Part shown: positions 8,399 to 14,427 of the stretch, in pieces
Layout of the letters: each line of letters starts with the position of its first letter
Numbering within the stretch: the stretch's first letter is position 1
Position numbers and translations under genes: made by a program
NCBI GenBank assembly: GCA_033763355.1
Contig: JANRKT010000102.1
Span: forward strand, 1-19,846
From: JANRKT01 sp033763355
Lineage (GTDB): Bacteria; Bacteroidota; Bacteroidia; Chitinophagales; Chitinophagaceae
Length of the DNA stretch: 19,846 nt
Direction: 5' to 3'
Notes under the pieces: generated by a model
The model's database searches: none
The model's input: the letters and a program-made list of their open reading frames with translations, nothing else
What the model was told of the DNA's origin: nothing

Positions 8399-9487
8399 AT
8401 GAAAAAAGTAAAAAATATAAAACAGGTATTATCTGTTCTTGCACTGTTTGCTGCGGCACTGGCATCAAAAGCACAGTCTCCCCAGTACACTCCGGTGGTT
8501 ATTGATTCATTGCCATTCGATATTCTCATTGGCAATAACAAGGCCGGAAGTATAAACCCCAAAACAGCAAATACTTTTTTAGGATTCTGTGCTGCATGGG
8601 TCAATACAACCGGAAATCATTGCACAGGTATCGGTTCAGGAGCATTGTTTTCCAATACTACAGGTACGCATAATACTGCACTCGGTGTAAGCACACTTCG
8701 CTTCAGCACCACCGGCAGCAGAAATACAGCAATTGGAATGGGTGTAATGCGCTATAACAGCACGGGCTACAGAAATACCGGTACCGGTAATGATGCATTA
8801 CGATATAACACCACCGGATACGAAAATACAGCTGATGGAGCTTTTGCGCTTGATTCTAATACCACCGGTTATAATAATACAGCAATTGGCGCCTATGCCT
8901 TGCGGTATAATACAACAGGAGTAAATAATACTGCCTTAGGACATAATGCATTTTCACAAATGTCGCCTGCATTTTCTAATTCAACTGCAATAGGTGCTAA
9001 TACAGTAATCACTGCCGGTAACCAGGTGCGGATTGGGGATGCAAATGTGACCAGTATAATCGGTCAGGTAAATTTTTCTGCTGTATCTGACGGACGTTTT
9101 AAAAAAGATGTTTCTTCCGGCAATGTGCCAGGGCTTGATTTTATTCTCATGCTGAACCCGGTAATGTACCGCTATGATATGGATAAAATAGCTGCTTTTC
9201 TTCATACTCCTGATAATATCAGGCAAAAGGAGGTTGAAGCAAGGAAAGGTTCAATTCTCCATACCGGCTTTATCGGTCAGCAGGTAGAGAAGGCGGCTAC
9301 AGAACTGGGTTATGATTTCAGCGGTATTGATAAACCTGAAAGCAAAAGTGATTACTATGGTTTGCGGTATGCCGAGTTTGTAGTGCCGCTGGTAAAAGCT
9401 GTACAGGAGCAACAGCAGATGATTGAGCAGTTAAAATCGGAAATCTTACAGCTTAAATCTGACTTAAATAAAATGAAAAACCGGTAA
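8399..9487 (+). CDS. exported fibre protein with head-like repeats and C-terminal S74 chaperone domain
   Basis: This 362-residue protein has a signal peptide (about 1 to 25, ending SKAQ), a beta region, and six 17-residue repeats at about residues 74 to 175 of the form NTAIGxxALRYNTTGY. These resemble the left-handed beta-roll repeats of trimeric adhesin heads. The C-terminal third (from about residue 230) is a peptidase S74 / endosialidase-type intramolecular chaperone, with SDGRFKKDV at the junction, LMLNPVMYRYD, GFIGQQVEKA and YYGLRYAEFVVPLVKAVQE. It ends in a leucine-heptad coiled coil (about 335 to 362). In this family the chaperone helps a trimer fold and may cut itself off before the serine of the SD motif, here Ser230. 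The product is therefore likely a secreted homotrimeric surface fibre (inference). The ATG at 8399 is chosen over upstream codons because it begins the signal peptide. No phage genes are nearby. Confidence 0.86.
   Translation: MKKVKNIKQVLSVLALFAAALASKAQSPQYTPVVIDSLPFDILIGNNKAGSINPKTANTFLGFCAAWVNTTGNHCTGIGSGALFSNTTGTHNTALGVSTLRFSTTGSRNTAIGMGVMRYNSTGYRNTGTGNDALRYNTTGYENTADGAFALDSNTTGYNNTAIGAYALRYNTTGVNNTALGHNAFSQMSPAFSNSTAIGANTVITAGNQVRIGDANVTSIIGQVNFSAVSDGRFKKDVSSGNVPGLDFILMLNPVMYRYDMDKIAAFLHTPDNIRQKEVEARKGSILHTGFIGQQVEKAATELGYDFSGIDKPESKSDYYGLRYAEFVVPLVKAVQEQQQMIEQLKSEILQLKSDLNKMKNR
8618..8923 (+). repeat. six in-gene 51-base (17-residue) repeats
   Basis: Six consecutive 51-base units encode 17-residue repeats with the pattern NTA(I/L)G at positions 2-6 and a (N/S)TTG-type turn near the end; a partial seventh copy follows. 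They are diverged at DNA level, so this is a protein repeat and not a recent tandem expansion. Confidence 0.85.
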
Positions 9488-9539
9488 AATTCCACAAAGA
9501 ATAACGCTATTATTTCTTAATCTAAAACAAACTTAAATC

Positions 9540-10004
9540 ATGAAAAAAACAATTCTTTTCTCTTTACTTATGGCCCTGTCGTTTATCATATTTGCCCAGG
9601 ATAAAAAAACAGAGGAGGTAAAGAAAACGTTGGCGGCGTATAAACTGGCTATGGAAAAACTGGATAAAGACGCAATGAAAAATCTGTTTGCAGAAGATGC
9701 AATGGTATATGAAAACGGCGATCCGGGTGATAAAGCGGCGGATTTCCTAAAGGAACATATGTACCCGGAATTCGACATGTTCAGTTCATTTACTTACGAT
9801 AGTTACAAATCTGATATTATAGTTTCCGGCGATTACGCTTACACTACTGAAACATTCAACTATACAATAGTTCTGAAAAAGGATGGCAAGCCTATCGTTC
9901 CTTCCAGTATGGGTGTGGCTACTGCCGTACTTAAAAAAACATCTTCGGGATGGAAGATTATTTCCTACCATTCCTCTTACAGAAAGCAAAAACCTGCTAA
10001 CTAA
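9540..10004 (+). CDS. exported SnoaL/DUF4440-like protein
   Basis: This 154-residue protein has a signal peptide (about 1 to 19, MKKTILFSLLMALSFIIFA) followed by one NTF2-like fold domain. The first helices are EVKKTLAAYKLAMEKLDKDAMKNLFAEDAMVYENG, then beta strands with SGDYAYTTETFNYTIVLKKDG and a final GWKIISYHSSYRK. This layout matches DUF4440 / SnoaL-like proteins of calcium/calmodulin-kinase association type, which form small cone-shaped dimers with a pocket. The His pair in YHSS near the end is commonly seen in the family. Function in the periplasm is unknown. It follows the fibre gene by 52 bases and precedes a second NTF2-like gene, so the three are probably one transcript. Fold assignment is from motif recognition only. 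Confidence 0.75.
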   Translation: MKKTILFSLLMALSFIIFAQDKKTEEVKKTLAAYKLAMEKLDKDAMKNLFAEDAMVYENGDPGDKAADFLKEHMYPEFDMFSSFTYDSYKSDIIVSGDYAYTTETFNYTIVLKKDGKPIVPSSMGVATAVLKKTSSGWKIISYHSSYRKQKPAN

Positions 10005-10076
10005 AAAACGATCCGTTACGTAAAGAACACAATAATTCCAATCTTAAATATTTCAACAACACTTAAAATTTAAATT

Positions 10077-10682
10077 ATGAAACAGTTATTAGCAATTGCG
10101 TTGATGGCGGGATTTGTAGCCTGCAATCAGGCTAAATCAACCGACTTGTCCGCAGCTACCGGGCAAAGCACAACAGGCCAGGTTGGCGAAAGAAACAAGA
10201 CCATTGTTGACAAATACCTCAATGCTTATTTGAAAGGCGACTCAAAAGGTATGGCCGAACTGCTTACTGATGATTACACCGGTTATGGATTAGGCGTGAA
10301 TGATGCTTCCAATAAAGCAAAAACACTGGAGTCAGTCGATAAGCACTGGGAAAAATATAAGTATGGTGGAAAAAGGTTCCATACAATTGAAAGTATTGCA
10401 ATGACCACAGCAAAAGATGGCGGCAGGGGCCGTCCGGCCGGTGACTGGGTGTTTTTATGGGGAGATATGGAAACAGATTATCCCGCCACACCTGATTACG
10501 GAGATAAAGCGACCACTGCTAAGTTCACTTTTCATGCTGCCTACCGGGTGAATAAAGAAGGAAAGATTGATATGAGCAGTACTTACTTTAATCATGAAGA
10601 TATTATGAAGCAATTAGGCTATAAATATCTTTCTGTGGCCGAGCAGAAAAAAGTGTCAAACGTGCAACTCGATTATAAATGA
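10077..10682 (+). CDS. SnoaL/NTF2-like lipoprotein
   Basis: This 201-residue protein has a lipoprotein signal peptide (MKQLLAIALMAGFVAC, cysteine at 16), a low-complexity linker rich in Ser/Thr/Gln, and an NTF2-like domain from about residue 40. The domain starts NKTIVDKYLNAYLKGDSKGMAELLTDDYTGYG and continues through WVFLWGDMETDY to FTFHAAYRVNKEGKIDMSSTYFNHEDIMKQLGY, typical of SnoaL-like ester-cyclase relatives. It would be anchored to a membrane facing the periplasm or surface. Together with the preceding exported SnoaL-like gene, 72 bases upstream, it forms a diverged pair of the same fold. No substrate can be inferred. The start is the ATG at 10077. Confidence 0.77.
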   Translation: MKQLLAIALMAGFVACNQAKSTDLSAATGQSTTGQVGERNKTIVDKYLNAYLKGDSKGMAELLTDDYTGYGLGVNDASNKAKTLESVDKHWEKYKYGGKRFHTIESIAMTTAKDGGRGRPAGDWVFLWGDMETDYPATPDYGDKATTAKFTFHAAYRVNKEGKIDMSSTYFNHEDIMKQLGYKYLSVAEQKKVSNVQLDYK

Positions 10683-10750
10683 ACCCGTTAGCTGATTAAT
10701 GTTAAAAAATGGGTTTAAAAAAAATTGTTCGGATCAAATATTGAATAGAA

Positions 10751-10936
10751 ATGAAAAAGTTCCTGCTTGCAATTTTTATTGTTTGCCTTACTGGCTGTGG
10801 CAATGCTGACATCCGGCCTTATCAATCTTCGGCTTGTCAGCATAGTGATGGTTGTTGTGAACTGTGCAATTACCCTGTTGCCGGCCAATCAGATAACGAA
10901 TGGCTTTTACAAAGTTTACGGCAACAAGGCTGGTAG
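10751..10936 (+). CDS. doubtful small cysteine-rich lipoprotein ORF
   Basis: An ATG at 10751 opens a 61-codon frame beginning MKKFLLAIFIVCLTGCGN, which reads as a lipoprotein signal peptide with cysteine at 16. A short tail with three more cysteines close together follows (DGCCELC). The +1 frame over the same bases (to 10949) is also open from 10755 and encodes a hydrophobic, two-helix-like peptide, LLFALLAVAMLTSGLINLRL onward, without an ATG at its head. Either one is a real small gene, or the two are halves of a frame-shifted, decaying gene. I recognise no family in either frame. Confidence 0.25.
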   Translation: MKKFLLAIFIVCLTGCGNADIRPYQSSACQHSDGCCELCNYPVAGQSDNEWLLQSLRQQGW

Positions 10937-11013
10937 TATAAATGAATGAATACTGCAGGCAGGAGCTTTTATTGATTTTCCGGTAATTAATAAGCGGAAA
11001 CATTGGTATCCAG

Positions 11014-11037
11014 CCCGGTTCCGGTCGAACGGGTTTT
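11014..11037 (+). terminator. candidate intrinsic terminator
   Basis: CCCGGTTC (11014-11021) pairs with GAACGGG (11027-11033), leaving one bulged G and a 5-base loop, followed by TTTT. It would end transcription of the susCD/fibre/SnoaL block before the second His-rich gene. The short T-run makes it a moderate candidate. Confidence 0.4.
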
Positions 11038-11144
11038 AAGAAAAATTTTTCTCATGTATTTTGTTTATAATAACCGCAGGTGTCTTTTTAGTCGGCCTGC
11101 TTTTTTTTAAAATTCATAGCTTTATTATAATTTGAAAACCCAGG

Positions 11145-11175
11145 TTTGTAATCAGTTGGTTTTTCCTTAATTTCG
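11145..11175 (+). promoter_or_regulatory. Bacteroidota-type promoter of the second His-rich gene
   Basis: TTTG (11145-11148), 19 bases, then TAATTTCG (11168-11175), one mismatch from TAnnTTTG. Exactly 6 bases lie between this -7 element and the ATG at 11182, the same as in front of the paralogue at 805. The predicted transcript starts at or very near the start codon. Confidence 0.45.
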
Positions 11176-11181
11176 TCTGCT

Positions 11182-11592
11182 ATGATTAAAGCGCTTCAAA
11201 AGATAATGCTGCTTGTTGCTGTTGCAACAGTTACCGGGCACAGTGTCTTTCCGCACATACATTATAGCGAAGCAACGGCTGCCTCACAACACAGACATGA
11301 TGATGATAATACTTCACCCGGAAGGCATCACCACCATGATGAAGAAAAAAATAATGAGCCAGGCCATGGAATTTTCTCACTTGCCCAACTGGATGATGAT
11401 TTTATACTGGCCAAAAAAACATCTGAGAATTTTCAATCACCCACTGAATTTATTTCCCTGCTTGCTGCAATAATTTTTACTGATCATTATCCGGTAAATA
11501 CAAAAACTCATTTCGGCTGGTATAGAGAATACCCGCCACCGGGCCATCATTTATCCCGCCTTCCTTCCCGTGCCCCTCCCGCTTTAATTTAA
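11182..11592 (+). CDS. small histidine-rich exported protein, copy 2
   Basis: This 136-residue protein is the paralogue of the one at 805-1200. Shared blocks in order are LLVAV-TV-GHS-FPHIH at the N-terminus, PG-HHH with acidic residues, S-AQ--D--I, EFI--L-AII-TD, the near-identical TKTHFGWY-EYPPP, and a final PP. The histidine run GRHHHHDEE (about residues 50 to 58) and the FPHIH after the hydrophobic segment suggest an exported metal-binding protein (inference). It lies 132 bases upstream of the DUF4198 gene and may be the first gene of the metal efflux transcript, since I see no terminator between them. I cannot assign a named family. The ATG at 11182 is the only sensible start. Confidence 0.73.
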   Translation: MIKALQKIMLLVAVATVTGHSVFPHIHYSEATAASQHRHDDDNTSPGRHHHHDEEKNNEPGHGIFSLAQLDDDFILAKKTSENFQSPTEFISLLAAIIFTDHYPVNTKTHFGWYREYPPPGHHLSRLPSRAPPALI

Positions 11593-11682
11593 GCTGATTT
11601 TCCCGGCTTAACCTGTGTTGTACTTCCAGTTTATTGTTACTCCGGGCAGCGCTGTTGTAGCCCATTCAATTAAAAATGATCA

Positions 11683-11703
11683 ATTCCTGTACTAGGCAGG
11701 AAT
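11683..11703 (+). promoter_or_regulatory. inverted repeat upstream of the metal efflux operon
   Basis: ATTCCTG (11683-11689) and CAGGAAT (11697-11703) form a perfect 7-base inverted repeat around a 7-base loop, ending 21 bases before the DUF4198 start codon. It could be a regulator-binding dyad or a leader hairpin; no adjacent regulator gene points to either. Confidence 0.3.
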
Positions 11704-11724
11704 CATTCATCAAAAACTTTCATT

Positions 11725-12549
11725 ATGAAACAAAAACTCTGCTTACTGCTGGTAAGTTTTATCAGCCTGATTGTGCTCAGTTCGCATGATATGTTTTTAA
11801 AATTCAAAACACATTTTCTGCAACCCGGTACAGAAACAAGTGTGTATCTCTATAACGGTACGTTTGACAAAAGTGAGAATGTAATTGACCGGGACAGGAT
11901 GCGGGATGTATCACTCATTAATCCCGGAGAAAAAATTGTTCACCCTGCAAACAATCACTGGTCAGAAGAAAGTAACCAGACGGTATTAAAATTTAAAACC
12001 GGCAAAGAAGGAACGGGTGTAGTGGGGCTTTCCACCAAATCAAAAGTGCTGGAACTAAGCGCTGCCGATTTTGAAGAATACCTGAAACATGATGGTATTT
12101 TGGATGTGTATGAAGCGAGGAAGCAATCCGGAGAAAATACCAAACCGGCAAAGGAAAAATATTCCAAGCATGTAAAGGCCATATTTCAAACCGGCGACAA
12201 AAAATCGGATGATTATAAAACCAGCCTGGGATATCCCATTGAGTTTATACCGCAGGCAAACCCCTATTCTTCAAAGACCGGGGATGAATTGAGTTTTCAG
12301 TTGCTTAAAAATGGCAAGCCGCTTGCCAATGAGCTGGTGTATGCAAGCTATGCAGGCCATCATGGCCATGCTGAAGACGGCTCACATGTTGAAGCAGTAA
12401 AAACCCGGAGCGATAAAAACGGGATGATAAAAATAAAACTATCACATGCGGGCCATTGGTATCTGCGTACCATTCATATGGTAAAAAGCAGTGAACAGGG
12501 AGTGGACTACGAGTCCAACTGGGCCACCATCACTTTTGAGATTAAATAG
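11725..12549 (+). CDS. DUF4198 periplasmic metal-handling protein
   Basis: This 274-residue protein has an N-terminal signal sequence (about 1 to 20). The body resembles DUF4198 proteins: a mature start like HDMFLKF, a first beta domain with TSVYLYNGTFDKSE, then PIEFIPQANPYSSKTGDELSFQLLKNGKPL and a second immunoglobulin-like domain ending HWYLRTIHMVKSS--WATITFEI. DUF4198 proteins are linked to periplasmic handling of nickel, cobalt and other metals. If signal peptidase cuts after Ser20, the mature protein would begin with His21, which could bind metal through its amino terminus. A histidine cluster (H212, H213, H215, H221) adds to this. The gene leads an operon with a His-rich lipoprotein and an RND efflux system, so a metal-binding role in the periplasm is likely. 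The metal is unknown. Confidence 0.82.
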   Translation: MKQKLCLLLVSFISLIVLSSHDMFLKFKTHFLQPGTETSVYLYNGTFDKSENVIDRDRMRDVSLINPGEKIVHPANNHWSEESNQTVLKFKTGKEGTGVVGLSTKSKVLELSAADFEEYLKHDGILDVYEARKQSGENTKPAKEKYSKHVKAIFQTGDKKSDDYKTSLGYPIEFIPQANPYSSKTGDELSFQLLKNGKPLANELVYASYAGHHGHAEDGSHVEAVKTRSDKNGMIKIKLSHAGHWYLRTIHMVKSSEQGVDYESNWATITFEIK

Positions 12550-12600
12550 TTTTCAATATTCAATTTTTAATAATCATTCTTAAATCAAAATTTCACCAAC

Positions 12601-12861
12601 ATGAAAAAATTACTCTTCCTGCTGTTTGTAACGGCATTTATATCCTTTATCTCCTGTAACAATAACACCAAAACCGAATCCACGGACACCCATACCCATG
12701 CAGATGGGAGTACACATGAAGACCACGACACCAGCAAGCCTTTGCAGCAGGAGTTTAAAGTAGCTGATTCGGCGGCAAAAAAAGATACGGGAACGCATAC
12801 ACATCCAGACGGTGCAAAACATTCGCATCACGATGATAAAGAAAAAGACAAGCATGATTAA
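12601..12861 (+). CDS. histidine-rich metal-binding lipoprotein
   Basis: This 86-residue protein has a lipoprotein signal peptide (MKKLLFLLFVTAFISFISC, cysteine at 19). The mature part is hydrophilic and carries two copies of a 14-residue motif, THTHADGSTHEDHD (30-43) and THTHPDGAKHSHHD (65-78), joined by a linker without histidine. Each copy could coordinate one or more soft or borderline metal ions. It lies 51 bases after the DUF4198 gene and 64 before the RND adaptor. It probably buffers or delivers metal to the pump in the periplasm (inference). It is too short and low in complexity for a firm family call, though similar His-rich lipoproteins occur next to Bacteroidota czc operons. Confidence 0.76.
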   Translation: MKKLLFLLFVTAFISFISCNNNTKTESTDTHTHADGSTHEDHDTSKPLQQEFKVADSAAKKDTGTHTHPDGAKHSHHDDKEKDKHD

Positions 12862-12868
12862 ATAAGCT

Positions 12869-12907
12869 GTGAATGGTGAATGGGCAATGCGCCCATTCAC
12901 CATTCAC
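12869..12907. repeat. perfect 17-bp inverted repeat built from a heptamer
   Basis: Bases 12869-12885 and 12891-12907 are exact inverted repeats around a 5-base loop. The arms are made of a tandem heptamer (ATTCACC on one strand, GGTGAAT on the other), and a further degenerate copy follows to about 12915. The stable hairpin lies in the 64-base gap between the His-rich lipoprotein and the adaptor gene. It may be a dispersed intergenic repeat and may also affect the transcript ratio. Confidence 0.75.
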
Positions 12908-12925
12908 CATTTACAATTTACTACA

Positions 12926-14416
12926 ATGAAATATCTTTTATTAATAAGCCTTGTGGTAACAGGTTTATTTTCCTGCAAACAGAAAAGCTCAGGTAGTGCA
13001 GCACAGGAACAAAGCCTTGAGTCGCTATCGTACACACTTTATACAAATAAGTCAGAACTTTTTGTTGAGTTTAAACCACTGGTAGTGGGACAAACTTCAA
13101 AGTTTGCAGCACACCTGACTTTACTTGGAGAAAATTTTCTGCCTTATACAGAAGGGTCAGTAACAGTGAGTTTGATACAATCCGATAAAGGTTTGAAAAA
13201 CTCAGTTACATTGCCTTCTTCTCCCGGCATTTTCAGATTGGCATTGCAACCTGTTCAACCAGGCATGGGTAAGCTGGTATTTGATATTCAGGCAAGAGAT
13301 TTTACCGACCAGTTTATGATAGACAGTGTACAGGTTTACGCCGATGAGAAAACAGCTATTGCTGCACAACCTGCAGAAGCAGGCGGCAGCGATATTTCTT
13401 ATCTGAAGGAACAGGCGTGGAAAGTTGAATTCGCAAATACCCCGGTGAAGAAAGAAATGATGTATGATGTAATTAAAGCAACAGGTGAAATTCAATCTGC
13501 TCCCGGAGATGAAGTAACCATTGCGGCTAAATCAAACGGTATTGTAAAATTTGCAAGTACAGCTACTGTTATTGGCTCGGCTATTCGTTCAGGCCAAACT
13601 TTGTTTACAGTTACAGGCGGTGAAATTGCTTTTGAAAATATTGATGCGGCAAAGGAATCTGCAAGAGCGGAATTAACCATAGCCAGATCGGAATATGAAA
13701 GAACAGGCGAATTGATAAAGGATAAGCTACTAACACAGGGCGAATATCAGCAAGCCAAACTCCGTTACGAACAAGCTCAAATAAGGCTGAATAATCTGGG
13801 CCGTAACTATGGCGGTGGCAAAAGCCTTTCTTCTCCCATAAGTGGTTTTGTGAAAAGCATTATGGTAAGTGAAGGACAATATGTATCAGCAGGCCAGCCG
13901 CTGGCTGTTATTACGAAAAATCAACGGATCATTTTGAAAGCAGATGTATCGTTGAAAGATGCAGCAAAGATCAGCAGTATTAAAGAAGCCAATTTCAGTT
14001 TGCTTCAAACCAAAGAACAGTTTAATACCGCAGAGCTGAATGGTAAATTGATGGCAACCGGTAAAACCACAGCTCCCGGTTCGCCTTTTATACCTGTTCA
14101 CTTTCAGATTGATGCTAAGCCTGATTTATTACCAGGCTCTTTTGCAGAAGTGTATCTGAAAACAAAACCTATCAATGATGCCTTAGTAATTCCTGTTTCT
14201 GCATTAGTGGAAGAACAGGGGATATTCTATGCATATATACAAACCGAAGGCGAAAGTTTTCAGAAAAGAGAACTGAAACTGGGTGCAAATGACGGGATGA
14301 AAGTGCAAGTGCTTTCAGGAGTTGCCGAAGGTGAACGGGTAGTTACCAAAGGAGCTTATCAAATTAGGTTGTCACAGGCAAGCGGAGCAATGCCAGCTCA
14401 TGGACATGAGCATTAA
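12926..14416 (+). CDS. czcB: RND metal efflux periplasmic adaptor (CzcB/CusB family)
   Basis: This 496-residue lipoprotein has a lipobox ending LFSC (cysteine 17). An N-terminal beta domain (about 30 to 150) is the extra region seen in Bacteroidota CzcB-like proteins. After it come the membrane-fusion core: a barrel-sandwich half with GEIQSAPGDEVTIAAKSNG, an alpha hairpin (about 240 to 300, ESARAELTIARSEYERTG to LRYEQAQIRLNNLG), the second lipoyl half SPISGFVKSIMVSEGQYV, and the beta-barrel and proximal domains with LVIPVSALVEEQG and GVAEGERVVTKGAYQI. It ends in a short His tail (HGHEH). The adaptor links the pump at 14428 to the TolC-like channel at 17535. The GTG at 12869 would start translation inside the hairpin and place 19 residues before the lipoprotein signal, so the ATG at 12926 is used. 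Substrate is not certain. Confidence 0.94.
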   Translation: MKYLLLISLVVTGLFSCKQKSSGSAAQEQSLESLSYTLYTNKSELFVEFKPLVVGQTSKFAAHLTLLGENFLPYTEGSVTVSLIQSDKGLKNSVTLPSSPGIFRLALQPVQPGMGKLVFDIQARDFTDQFMIDSVQVYADEKTAIAAQPAEAGGSDISYLKEQAWKVEFANTPVKKEMMYDVIKATGEIQSAPGDEVTIAAKSNGIVKFASTATVIGSAIRSGQTLFTVTGGEIAFENIDAAKESARAELTIARSEYERTGELIKDKLLTQGEYQQAKLRYEQAQIRLNNLGRNYGGGKSLSSPISGFVKSIMVSEGQYVSAGQPLAVITKNQRIILKADVSLKDAAKISSIKEANFSLLQTKEQFNTAELNGKLMATGKTTAPGSPFIPVHFQIDAKPDLLPGSFAEVYLKTKPINDALVIPVSALVEEQGIFYAYIQTEGESFQKRELKLGANDGMKVQVLSGVAEGERVVTKGAYQIRLSQASGAMPAHGHEH

Positions 14417-14427
14417 AATTCAGAAAG

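Larger units (their letters stand above)
10683..11144. other. mostly non-coding spacer
   Basis: About 460 bases separate the SnoaL-like lipoprotein from the promoter of the second His-rich gene. The stretch holds one doubtful small ORF (10751-10936), a terminator-like hairpin (11014-11037), and directly after it a 14-base perfect palindrome AGAAAAATTTTTCT (11039-11052). I see nothing else in it. Confidence 0.5.

Noticed and set aside
8618..8923. Possible CRISPR-like array because of a regular 51-base period
   Set aside because: The period is a diverged protein-coding repeat in frame, with no identical repeat units and no unique spacers.
8399..9487. Prophage remnant, from the tail-fibre-like S74 domain
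   Set aside because: The protein has a Sec signal peptide, and no phage structural, packaging or integrase genes are present; S74 domains are common in exported Bacteroidota proteins.
12869..12925. Upstream GTG start for the RND adaptor
   Set aside because: It would place translation inside a strong hairpin and put 19 residues before a clean lipoprotein signal peptide that begins at 12926.
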